From: CAZPRY01 sp964589175
GTDB lineage: Bacteria; Fidelibacterota; UBA2242
Reading direction: 5' to 3'
Assembly: GCA_964589175.1 (NCBI GenBank)
Contig: CAZPRY010000004.1
Location: forward strand, 102,029-166,028
DNA: 64,000 nt
Both the position numbers and the translations under genes were made by a program. Below, piece after piece: positions 35,830 to 43,949 of the stretch. Numbering within the stretch: the first letter of the stretch is position 1; the number at the start of each line of letters is the position of its first letter. The notes under the pieces were generated by a model. It worked only from the letters and a program-made list of their open reading frames with translations. It was not told the origin of the DNA and did not search any database.

Positions 35830-36704
35830 AAAAGCGCAGCCAAAAAATCCGCAACAACGATTCGGCCGGGTACCTGATGAGCCTGCCGTACATCATCTAC
35901 TTCTGTCTCTTTATCGGGTTTCCGCTCGTCTTTTCCTTCATCCTCATCTTCCATAAATGGAACATCATCACGCCGATGGAATGGGTGGGCCTGCGGAATT
36001 TCGTCCGCCTGTTTCGCGATATCCAGTTTTTTAAGTCGATTCAAAATACCCTGAAATTTCTGATCATCCACATCCCCTTGCAGATCACAGTGGCGCTCCT
36101 CCTGGCAGTTCTGCTGAATCAAAAAATCAAGGCCCGCGGCTTTTTCCGGGCGCTCTATTTTCTGCCGGTAATCGTTTCGGGCGTGGTGATCACGCTACTC
36201 TGGCGTCAACTCTATGCCTATGACACCGGTTTGCTCAATACACTTCTAACCCACCTCGGTTTTGCGCGGATTCCCTGGATCACCGAACCGGAATGGGCAA
36301 TGCCCTCCATTGCCATCATGGCGACCTGGAAGAATGTGGGATTGTATGTCGTCCTGTTTCTGGTGGGATTGCAGGGCATTCCCCGCTATATGTACGAAGC
36401 CGCCGAGATGGACGGCGCCAAAGCCTACCAGCAATTCTTTTACATCACGCTGCCAGCCCTGAACAGCACCATGGTTCTGGTCATAATTCTTTCGACAATC
36501 GGCGGATTCTCGCTGTTTATCGAACCGTTTGTCATGACCGGCGGCGGCCCGATCAACAGCACCTTATCGGCCATGCTGTATATTTATAACCAGGCCTTCT
36601 ATTTCGGGCACATGGGTTACGCGGCCACACTGGGATTTTTCTTTGCCTTTATTGTTTTGGCCGTTGTACTCATCCAGAAAAAATTCGTCGAGAGGAAAGA
36701 TTGA
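35826..36704 (+). CDS. Sugar ABC transporter permease (MalF/UgpA type)
   Basis: A 292-residue inner-membrane permease with six predicted helices, opening at SLPYIIYFCLFIGFPLVFSF. The cytoplasmic EAA loop that docks the ATPase is present as YEAAEMDGAKAYQQFFYITLPAL in pieces. ATG 35826 overlaps the preceding TGA; an ATG five codons earlier is a weaker choice. It is followed by the second permease with an overlapping TGATG. Confidence 0.93.
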   Translation: MKKRSQKIRNNDSAGYLMSLPYIIYFCLFIGFPLVFSFILIFHKWNIITPMEWVGLRNFVRLFRDIQFFKSIQNTLKFLIIHIPLQITVALLLAVLLNQKIKARGFFRALYFLPVIVSGVVITLLWRQLYAYDTGLLNTLLTHLGFARIPWITEPEWAMPSIAIMATWKNVGLYVVLFLVGLQGIPRYMYEAAEMDGAKAYQQFFYITLPALNSTMVLVIILSTIGGFSLFIEPFVMTGGGPINSTLSAMLYIYNQAFYFGHMGYAATLGFFFAFIVLAVVLIQKKFVERKD

Positions 36705-37513
36705 TGAAACGAGTCTGGACCTACATTTTCCTGATCGTGGGCGGTATAATCTTCGCCTACCCCTTCCTCTGGATGATTTCGGCCAGTTTCAAACCGGAAA
36801 TCGAAATCGGCACGATCGGCCTGTGGTCCTCCGATTTCTCACTGCGCAGTTACCGGGCCGTCATGCAGAAAATTCCGATCTGGCGCGCGCTGCTGAACAG
36901 TCTTTTCGTTTCCGGTTGCGTGACACTCTCGGTCATCGTATTTGGCTCCATCGTGGGTTATGCGTTATCGCGCCTGCGCTTCTTCGGCCGGGATTTTATC
37001 CTGGGGGTGATACTCTTCACGATGGTCATTCCATTCCAGATCACTCTGATTCCGATGTATATCCTGATGGTAAAATTCGGCTGGGTGGACAGCTACGCGG
37101 CGCTCATTGTGCCGGGAATGATCGGCGCCTTCGGGATTCTGCTCTTCCGCCAATTTTTCCTGGATATTCCGCAGGACCTGGTTGATGCCGCCCGGATCGA
37201 CGGCTGTAATGACCTGCGAATTTTGTTCGGGATTTTCTATCCGCTCTCCAAACCGGTCATAATAACCGTCGGAATTATTGCTTTCATGGGCAGCTGGAAC
37301 GACGTACTCTGGCCGTTGATTGTCATCCGTATTCGTGATTTGATGACCATGCCGCAGATGGTAACACTCTTCGCCGTAGGCGGCCAGGCGGAAGCGCAAC
37401 TGGGAGCGGAACTGGCTGCGGCTACGTTACTGGCCGTACCGATCATCCTGGTCTACGCCTTTTTTCAACGTTATTTCATCGAGAGCATGGCCACCACCGG
37501 TTTGAAAAACTAG
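36704..37513 (+). CDS. Sugar ABC transporter permease (MalG/UgpE type)
   Basis: A 269-residue partner permease with six helices (IFLIVGGIIFAYPFLWMISASFKP at the front) and the EAA loop DAARIDGCNDLRILFGIFYPL. Conserved NSLFVS and PLIVIRIRDLMTMPQMVTLF are typical of the MalG branch. ATG 36704 shares its A with the TGA of the first permease. No ATP-binding subunit follows; the next gene is a dehydrogenase. The complex must therefore borrow an ATPase encoded elsewhere, as MsmK/MsiK-type systems do. Confidence 0.92.
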   Translation: MKRVWTYIFLIVGGIIFAYPFLWMISASFKPEIEIGTIGLWSSDFSLRSYRAVMQKIPIWRALLNSLFVSGCVTLSVIVFGSIVGYALSRLRFFGRDFILGVILFTMVIPFQITLIPMYILMVKFGWVDSYAALIVPGMIGAFGILLFRQFFLDIPQDLVDAARIDGCNDLRILFGIFYPLSKPVIITVGIIAFMGSWNDVLWPLIVIRIRDLMTMPQMVTLFAVGGQAEAQLGAELAAATLLAVPIILVYAFFQRYFIESMATTGLKN

Positions 37514-37523
37514 GAACTATTCT

Positions 37524-38543
37524 ATGCGTGCTGCCCTTTTTAACTCGGAACCCCAATTTGAACTGATCGAAAGAGAGCTTCGTCCTCTGCGTGATGACGA
37601 GGTGCTGCTAAAAATTCGCATGGCCGGAATCTGCGGCACCGACGTTAAAATCCTGGCCGGCAATTCGCACGCCAACCCGCCGGTCATTCTGGGGCATGAA
37701 TTCTGCGGGCATATCGTGCAGGCCGGTAAAAAAACGCAGCCCCTGGCAGTCGATGACTTCGTCAGCGTCGATCCGAATATTTATTGCGGCGCCTGCCGGT
37801 TCTGCCGCAAAGGCAAGATGAACCTGTGCGAAAACCTGCAGGCCCTGGGCGTTGACATCGACGGTGGATTTGCCGAATACTGCATCGTTCCGGCCCGGCA
37901 ATGTTACAAGCTGCCGAACAATACACACACGGTCAGCGCCGCGTTGCTGGAACCGCTTTCCTGCGCGCTTTACGGAATCCGGCGCGCCGGCATTCGGCCC
38001 GGCGAGGATGTTCTGATCATCGGCAGCGGCATGATCGGTATTATCATGACTCAGCTGGCCCGTCTGGCCGGCGCGGCCAATATTATCGTAACGGATACGA
38101 ATCCGGCCCGCTTACGAGTCGCTCAGAACGCCGGGGCTGATTTTATCTTCGACCCGGCTGAGGCGAAGACCGAACAATTTATCAACGAACTCACGCACGG
38201 CGGAGCCGATGTTGTCCTCGAATGCGTCGGCTCGACTGCTACCGTCAAAACTGCCATCCGGCTTGGCAATTACGGCACCCGCATCATCATCTTCGGCGTC
38301 AGCCCAATGCGCGCAACAATGGAGATTTCACCCTATGAAGTTTATCGTAAAGATCTGGCAATTATGGGATCATTTCTGAACCCCTTTACCTTCCGGGCTG
38401 CGGTTCAGTTGATTTCTACGGCAAAACTCAAATTCGACAATTTTAATTTTGCCATGCACTCTCTGTCGGAAATCAACTCAGCGATTGAGAGCCACAGGAC
38501 CGGGAATTATTTGAAAACATTTATCGATATGTACCAGAAATGA
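37524..38543 (+). CDS. Zinc-dependent medium-chain dehydrogenase (sorbitol/threonine dehydrogenase-like)
   Basis: A 339-residue MDR-family enzyme. The catalytic zinc site is MAGICGTDVKI and GHEFCGHIV; the structural zinc site is the four-cysteine lobe CGACRFCRKGKMNLC. The Rossmann fold shows VLIIGSGMIGIIMTQLARLAGA, with an acidic VTDTNP after the second strand that favours NAD+. Such enzymes oxidise polyols or sugar hydroxyls. Between sugar permeases and a GH130 gene, oxidation of a sugar or sugar alcohol released from the glycan is likely; the substrate is not determined by sequence. Confidence 0.88.
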   Translation: MRAALFNSEPQFELIERELRPLRDDEVLLKIRMAGICGTDVKILAGNSHANPPVILGHEFCGHIVQAGKKTQPLAVDDFVSVDPNIYCGACRFCRKGKMNLCENLQALGVDIDGGFAEYCIVPARQCYKLPNNTHTVSAALLEPLSCALYGIRRAGIRPGEDVLIIGSGMIGIIMTQLARLAGAANIIVTDTNPARLRVAQNAGADFIFDPAEAKTEQFINELTHGGADVVLECVGSTATVKTAIRLGNYGTRIIIFGVSPMRATMEISPYEVYRKDLAIMGSFLNPFTFRAAVQLISTAKLKFDNFNFAMHSLSEINSAIESHRTGNYLKTFIDMYQK

Positions 38544-38564
38544 GCTTAGAAGGAAAACGGGTAT

Positions 38565-39473
38565 ATGAAACTAGTCAGAATCGGAAACGACCCAATTTTA
38601 CGACCCATTCCGGAACATGAATGGGAGCAAGCGGCGGTCTTCAATCCCGCCGTGATCTATGATAACAACAAATACCATATGATCTATCGCGCCACAAATA
38701 TCGGCGGGCATGACAGATATGGAAATTATATGAACAGTTTCGGGTATGCGACAAGCGAGGATCTTCTGCATTGGCAGCGCCTGGACCAACCCGTAATGCA
38801 CAACAACGTACCGCAGGAGTTGCGTGGACCCGAAGATCCACGAATTGTTAAAATCAACGATCAATATTACATGATTTACGTCGGATTTTCCGGGCGCTTT
38901 ACCGGCGATTTCCGCATCTCCCTGGCTATCAGCCACGACCTGATTCACTGGGAGCGGTCGGGTTTTCTTCTTGATGAAGAGAACAAGGACGCCACGCTTT
39001 TCCCTGAAAAAATTAACGGGGAATTCGCTCTTCTGCATCGCCGCATGCCGGACATCTGGTTATGCACATCTAAAGATCTCCATCATTTTCAGGAGCATAC
39101 GATCATTATGAAAACCATTCCCGATAGCTGGGAAGAAGAAAAAATCGGCGCCGCCGGTCCGCCCGTGCGACATCCGGACGGCTGGCTGCTCTTCTACCAC
39201 GCCGTTGACAACGAACAGGTGTACCGCCTGGGTGTGGCGCTGCTGGATGCGAATAATCCCGGCAAAGTGCTGGCCCGCCACCGCTACCCCATCCTGGAGC
39301 CGGAGTTGAAATGGGAACGGGAAGGATTCGTAGCCAATGTCGTATTCAGTTGTGCGACGGTCGAGCGGGACGACCGCTATGTGATTATCTACGGCGCGGC
39401 GGATACCGTCATCGGGGCCGCCTATATCCTGAAAAAAGACATCGTCTTTGATCCTGAGGATTGGTGCAAATAA
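38565..39473 (+). CDS. GH130-family beta-mannoside phosphorylase/hydrolase (short form)
   Basis: A 302-residue five-bladed beta-propeller enzyme of the GH130 family, without signal peptide and so cytoplasmic. Family marks are AAVFNPAVIYDNNKYHMIYRA, the catalytic aspartate region RGPEDPRIVKI, ATLFPEKINGEFALLHR and GAAGPPVRHPDGWLLFYHAV. GH130 enzymes phosphorolyse or hydrolyse beta-1,4- or beta-1,2-mannosides, for example mannosyl-glucose or mannobiose. The subfamily cannot be fixed by eye. AAGGAAAACGG is the ribosome binding site. The next gene begins immediately after its stop (TAAATG). Confidence 0.9.
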   Translation: MKLVRIGNDPILRPIPEHEWEQAAVFNPAVIYDNNKYHMIYRATNIGGHDRYGNYMNSFGYATSEDLLHWQRLDQPVMHNNVPQELRGPEDPRIVKINDQYYMIYVGFSGRFTGDFRISLAISHDLIHWERSGFLLDEENKDATLFPEKINGEFALLHRRMPDIWLCTSKDLHHFQEHTIIMKTIPDSWEEEKIGAAGPPVRHPDGWLLFYHAVDNEQVYRLGVALLDANNPGKVLARHRYPILEPELKWEREGFVANVVFSCATVERDDRYVIIYGAADTVIGAAYILKKDIVFDPEDWCK

Positions 39474-40700
39474 ATGAAGAGACGTTTCTCCACATTCCTG
39501 TTACTCTTCCTTCTGATGGCGGGCCAAACGTGCACGACATCGGAAGCTCCGGCGGTTTCACCGGCCAATCTCACCCACGCACTCGCCCTGGTCGACAGCC
39601 TGAAAATCGATAATGAGACGCTTGCTTTCATCTGGATTTACGCCGATGCTCCGTCCTACCGGCCCGTCGAAGCCCGGGGCGAAGGAGTTGCCTGTGTCGA
39701 TGACGCTGGACGCTTTATGGAAGTGCTTGAGACGGAAATCCTGGATTACCGAAACGCCGATCTTCTGCCGCTAGCCCGCGGCATCACGAAATTTCTGCTC
39801 TACATGAGTCGCACAGACGGTCTCTGGCACAATTTTATGTACCGCGACGGCAGCATTAACACGGATCATCAGAACAGCACGGCTGATTTCGGCTGGTGGG
39901 CCGTGCGCGGCATACGCGGGTTGACGGCCGCCTACCGCATTTTCGAGAGCAGGCCTGCCGATGCTCTTTTACTACAGCAGATTGTCGCGAGGCTGGCGGC
40001 CTGCGAGACGCATTGGAACGCAGCTCTGGCCCGCTATCCTGAAACCAGGCCAAGCCCCCTCGGTGAGCATCCGGCCTGGCTCACCAAAGACGCGCCGGAT
40101 CTGAATGCGGAACTGCTCGGCGCGCTCTGCCGCCTGCAGGCAAGCGGCCGCTTCGATTACCGTGACGCTATCCGAAGACTGGCGGACGGTCTGTGCGCTT
40201 ACCAGTTCATTCGGGAAGGCCACCCGCTCAACGGGATGTATATCTGCTGGCAAAACAGCTGGCATAACTGGGGCAACACCCAGGCTTTCGCCCTGATGCG
40301 CGCTTTCGACGCAACCGGCGATTCCAGTTATTTCAAAAGTGTGGTTCGCTGGGCGGATAATTTCGTACCCTTTCTGATCGAGAATAACTATCCGCATGAT
40401 ATCAGTATTGCGTCCGACGGACAATATGAAATCCGGCAGTTTCCCCAGATTGCCTATGGTATGAACTCGATCTACCAGGGCATCAACGCTCTGGCGGAGA
40501 GCTGCCCGGATCCGAAATATATACAATTTTCCGAACAGGTTTTCGGCTGGTTCACCGACAGCAATGTCGCCGGAAGCCCGATGTACGAGAAAGAATCGGG
40601 CCGCGGCTTTGACGGCATCGAGCCGGACTCCAGCATCAATCGGAGTTCCGGGGCCGAATCGACCATCGAAGCATTGCTGGCAGTTCAGAAGCATGGCTGA
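39474..40700 (+). CDS. Exported alpha/alpha-toroid protein, probable glycosidase-like
   Basis: A 408-residue protein with an N-terminal export signal (FSTFLLLFLLMAGQTC); the cysteine is not in a good lipobox. The mature part is almost entirely helical hairpins with aromatic and acidic residues at their tips: HNFMYRDGSINTDHQNSTADFGWWAVRG, WQNSWHNWGNTQAFALM, FPQIAYGMNSIYQGINALAE in pieces. This pattern fits an (alpha/alpha) toroid seen in GH88/GH105/GH127-like proteins and epimerases, but I cannot assign one. It starts directly at the stop of the GH130 gene, so it shares its mRNA. The sequence RSSGAESTIEALLAVQ near the end recalls C-terminal motifs in exported six-hairpin enzymes. Confidence 0.65.
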   Translation: MKRRFSTFLLLFLLMAGQTCTTSEAPAVSPANLTHALALVDSLKIDNETLAFIWIYADAPSYRPVEARGEGVACVDDAGRFMEVLETEILDYRNADLLPLARGITKFLLYMSRTDGLWHNFMYRDGSINTDHQNSTADFGWWAVRGIRGLTAAYRIFESRPADALLLQQIVARLAACETHWNAALARYPETRPSPLGEHPAWLTKDAPDLNAELLGALCRLQASGRFDYRDAIRRLADGLCAYQFIREGHPLNGMYICWQNSWHNWGNTQAFALMRAFDATGDSSYFKSVVRWADNFVPFLIENNYPHDISIASDGQYEIRQFPQIAYGMNSIYQGINALAESCPDPKYIQFSEQVFGWFTDSNVAGSPMYEKESGRGFDGIEPDSSINRSSGAESTIEALLAVQKHG

Positions 40701-40776
40701 GTATTTTCCGCTTGACACCCCTTTATAAATCGATTTACTTAGCATAAATTACAGTCGAAATTATCTGGGAGTCTTT

Positions 40777-42252
40777 ATGTCCATTACCGTACAACGCAGT
40801 CCTGTCCGTTTCAAACCGGATCCGATGCGCGTCATCGCCCGCTTTTTCATGCCAGGCAAGATCGACCGCATCATCCACATCGTCGAAAAAGTCCTGGATA
40901 TGTCCGACGAAACGGCGGATGCAACCTTGAACCAGATACTGCGTAATTTTACCGCTCGTCACCGCAATATCACCCGCAAATTCGAAATTCATTATAAAGA
41001 GGTGCTCTCCCGGATTTCCGAATCGGCGATCGATCCGCAGAAGATACCCTACAAGAAAAAGCTGCTGATCGGCTCATATTTCACCATGGAGTACTCAATC
41101 GAATCGGCCGCTTTCTTCAACCCGTCCATCGTCGAAGATCCCTATCAGTCTGATCTGCAGCCGGGCGAGAAGCGTGTGATCATCAGCTTCCGGGCCACCG
41201 GTGAAGGCCACATTTCCTCGATTGTATTCCGCAGCGGGATTATCGATAATGACTATAATTTTCTGTTCGAAGGGCGTAGCGACCTGGTCGATCAGCCCGA
41301 ATTCGTAAAACGGCATGTCTACGAGAAAGCCAAATTCACCAGTAAACTGCGCGAAATGCAAATCATGCACGACGATATCGTCGAACAGGTGATGAAGAAA
41401 TTGCCGGACCGTTTTATCTACGGCGACCTCAAGGCCCGGATCGTGGAATGTTCGCGCAAGCCGGGACTCTCCTTCACCCAGAAAAAGGTGCTCGAAGAGA
41501 TCAACTGGCTGGCCAACGCTCATTACGAAATCACGTTTTCCCTGGATACGGCCATCTGCGAACGGGTGATATTCCCGGTTTCCTATTCCGAAAGCAACGG
41601 CATCGAAGACGCCCGCTTCGTTCGATTCGTGGATGACGATCAATCGGTGACCTACTACGCCACCTATACGGCTTATGACGGCTTCACGATTCTACCGAAA
41701 ATGCTGAAAACCAAAGATTTCTACCATTTTCAAAACATGCCGCTCAACGGCCACGGCGCTCAGAACAAGGGCCTGGCCCTTTTCCCGCGAAAGATCAAGG
41801 GTAAGTACGCCATCCTGTCGCGCGTGGACGGTATCAACAATTACGTCATGTTTTCCGATCGGGTGAACTATTGGGATGAGGCGATTAAAATCCAGGAACC
41901 GGTCTACCCCTGGGAACTGGTCCAGGTCGGGAACTGCGGTTCTCCTCTGGAAACCGAAGAGGGCTGGCTGGTCATCACCCACGCCGTCGGTCCCGTGCGC
42001 AAGTACAGCCTGGGCGCCATGCTGCTCGATCTCGACGATCCAACCAAAGTCATCGGCCGTTTAAAATACCCGATCCTGTCGCCCAATGAGGAAGAACGCG
42101 AAGGCTATGTTCCCAATGTGGTCTATTCCTGCGGATCGATTATCCACAAGGACCAACTGATCATTCCCTACGCGATGTCCGATCAGGCCTCCAGTTTCGC
42201 CACGCTGCCGCTGCGCGACCTGCTGGACGAGATTATTCACAACGGTCATTGA
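40777..42252 (+). CDS. GH130-family protein (long form with N-terminal helical extension)
   Basis: A 491-residue protein without signal peptide. Residues about 1-100 form a helical extension absent from the short GH130 at 38.6 kb. The propeller follows with SAAFFNPSIVEDP, SNGIEDARFVRF (the catalytic aspartate region), NKGLALFPRKIKGKYAILSR, VGNCGSPLETEEGWLVITHAVGP and EREGYVPNVVYSCG. This longer type belongs to a different GH130 branch, where some members lack phosphate-binding residues and act as beta-1,2-mannosidases. CTGGGAG is the ribosome binding site. It is preceded by 76 bases with a TTGACA at 40712-40717 but no good -10 box, so it may have its own promoter. It ends 19 bp from the convergent yjbQ gene with no terminator visible. 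Confidence 0.85.
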   Translation: MSITVQRSPVRFKPDPMRVIARFFMPGKIDRIIHIVEKVLDMSDETADATLNQILRNFTARHRNITRKFEIHYKEVLSRISESAIDPQKIPYKKKLLIGSYFTMEYSIESAAFFNPSIVEDPYQSDLQPGEKRVIISFRATGEGHISSIVFRSGIIDNDYNFLFEGRSDLVDQPEFVKRHVYEKAKFTSKLREMQIMHDDIVEQVMKKLPDRFIYGDLKARIVECSRKPGLSFTQKKVLEEINWLANAHYEITFSLDTAICERVIFPVSYSESNGIEDARFVRFVDDDQSVTYYATYTAYDGFTILPKMLKTKDFYHFQNMPLNGHGAQNKGLALFPRKIKGKYAILSRVDGINNYVMFSDRVNYWDEAIKIQEPVYPWELVQVGNCGSPLETEEGWLVITHAVGPVRKYSLGAMLLDLDDPTKVIGRLKYPILSPNEEEREGYVPNVVYSCGSIIHKDQLIIPYAMSDQASSFATLPLRDLLDEIIHNGH

Positions 42253-42271
42253 TGGGGAAAGGTTGACGGGT

Positions 42272-42664
42272 TTACTGAAGTTTGACCCAGAAGCGCCGCG
42301 TGCGCGGCCCGTCGAATTCACAGAAGTAAATTCCCTGCCAGGTTCCCAGACAGAGCCGACCGCGCTCCACGATCACCTGCACACTGTTGCCGATCAGGCT
42401 GGATTTGATGTGCGCATCGGAATTGCCTTCCAGATGCGCGAAGCCTTCGTCGCGGGGAATCAGGCGGTTTAATTTCATGACTATATCACACTGCACATCC
42501 GGATCGGCATTTTCGTTGATGGTGATACCGGCGGTCGTATGCGGACAATAAACCGTGCAGATTCCGTCCTGCACACCGGCTTCCCGGATATAATCCTCCA
42601 CCTCGGATGTGATGTCCGCAAACATCGTCCGGGCGTTCGTTCGGATACTGATTTCTTTCATCAT
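42272..42664 (-). CDS. yjbQ: YjbQ / UPF0047 family protein
   Basis: A 130-residue small beta-rich protein of the YjbQ family, sometimes called secondary thiamine-phosphate synthase because of a weak activity in E. coli. The family signature VYCPHTTAGITINENADPDV carries the conserved histidine and acidic residues, followed by EGNSDAHIKSSLIG and LGTWQGIYFCEFDGPR. Two ATGs lie at the start (42664 and 42661) after CGGGAGAAA; the second has better spacing. It ends the minus-strand group that runs back from 48.9 kb. Confidence 0.93.
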   Translation of the reverse strand: MMKEISIRTNARTMFADITSEVEDYIREAGVQDGICTVYCPHTTAGITINENADPDVQCDIVMKLNRLIPRDEGFAHLEGNSDAHIKSSLIGNSVQVIVERGRLCLGTWQGIYFCEFDGPRTRRFWVKLQ

Positions 42665-42678
42665 TTTCTCCCGTCTGC

Positions 42679-43941
42679 TTAGGTTTTGCGCTCTTTTTTG
42701 CGCGCCGACGGAAACAGGACGTTGTTCAGAATGATCCGGTATCCCGGCGAATTCTTATGCAATTCAAGTCGCGTGGGCGGATCGCCTACGAGATGTTTGT
42801 AGTCTTCCGGGTCATGCCCGCCGAAAAATGTGAAAGTGCCCTTGCCGAAATTGCCGTGAATGTATTTCACCTGCTCCCCGCCTTCCACTTCGCCCAGAAT
42901 CACGACGGACTTCTTGATCTTGTCGCGCTTGAAGCCGGTCGTCTGGCCCATGAAACCCTTGATCACGGCGACATGATCCTGGGTCAGCATCGTGGGCACA
43001 GGATCGTATTTCGCCGAAAATTCAAACAGGGTAAAATAATCCACATCCGCTCCCGGCGCGAATCCGGTGGTACTGGGCGGATAATCGATATCCGAATACT
43101 CATAGATCATCGGATCGGTGTAGAGCGCATAATTCTCGAATGCCAGAGTTTTGGAAAAATCCAGTTTAGCGTTGGCCTGGGGATCGACCGGATCACCATC
43201 GAAGACCGAGGCGGCGATATCGACTCCTTCCGCGGAAAGCGCGATGTCCAGCGCGTCGGTGGCCGAACACATGGCAAACAGAAATCCGCCGTTCCCCACG
43301 TAACGTTTTATCGTCCGGGCGATCGCCTTCTTCTCCTCGGATACCTTCCGGAAACCCAGCTTGGCCGCCATAGCCTCGGACCCAGCCTGCTCCTGCTGAT
43401 ACCAGGCCGCATTGTGAAAACTCGCGTAGAACTTGCCATACTGGCCTGTGAAATCCTCATGATGCAGGTGCAGCCAATCGTAATCGAAAAGTTTTTCGGT
43501 CAAAACCTCTTCATCCCAGATGACGTCGTAATCGATTTCCGCGTAAGACAGGGCCAACGTCACGGCATCGTCCCAGGGCTGCTTGTTGGGCGGCGAGTAG
43601 ATCGCGATTTTGGCGGCCTTCTCCAGCAGCACGATATCCATGTTGTTCTGTTCGATGGTCGCATAAATCTGCAGTAAGGCGGCGGGATCTACTTCATTAT
43701 ACGATACGCCGCGCAGCTGTAATTCTTTCACAAGCCCGGAATAGGAATCCATCAAAAACGAGCCGCCGCGGTAGTTCAGCAGCCATTCCACGTTGACGCT
43801 CTGTTTGAGTGTCCAGTAGGTCACGCCGTAGGCCTTGAGATGATCCGCCTGGGTCATATCCATGGGTATCAGAATCTTCTGGGCCTGCAGCGAGCTGCCG
43901 ATAACTATGGCGATACTGAATATCAATGCGATACGTTTCAT
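42679..43941 (-). CDS. Secreted GATase1-like protein, conserved in FCB bacteria
   Basis: A 420-residue exported protein with signal peptide 1-20 (ALIFSIAIVIGSSLQAQ). The body opens KILIPMDMTQADHLKAYGVTYWTLK and includes NYRGGSFLMDSY, HLHHEDFTGQYG, GGFLFAMCSATDALDIAL and a final HGNFGKGTFTFFGGHDPEDYKH. The CSATD and GGHDPED blocks look like a class I glutamine-amidotransferase or ThuA-like fold. From memory, homologs in related phyla are labelled asparagine synthetase B in databases, but no synthetase domain or N-terminal nucleophile is present, so I would not transfer that name. It lies 8 bp downstream of a phosphodiester glycosidase gene. Function unknown. Confidence 0.7.
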   Translation of the reverse strand: MKRIALIFSIAIVIGSSLQAQKILIPMDMTQADHLKAYGVTYWTLKQSVNVEWLLNYRGGSFLMDSYSGLVKELQLRGVSYNEVDPAALLQIYATIEQNNMDIVLLEKAAKIAIYSPPNKQPWDDAVTLALSYAEIDYDVIWDEEVLTEKLFDYDWLHLHHEDFTGQYGKFYASFHNAAWYQQEQAGSEAMAAKLGFRKVSEEKKAIARTIKRYVGNGGFLFAMCSATDALDIALSAEGVDIAASVFDGDPVDPQANAKLDFSKTLAFENYALYTDPMIYEYSDIDYPPSTTGFAPGADVDYFTLFEFSAKYDPVPTMLTQDHVAVIKGFMGQTTGFKRDKIKKSVVILGEVEGGEQVKYIHGNFGKGTFTFFGGHDPEDYKHLVGDPPTRLELHKNSPGYRIILNNVLFPSARKKERKT

Positions 43942-43949
43942 GGTGAATC

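Noticed and set aside
40712..40745. TTGACA before the long GH130 gene as a full promoter
   Set aside because: The -35 box is perfect but no -10 box with more than a weak match lies at 16-18 bases, so it is noted only as a possibility.
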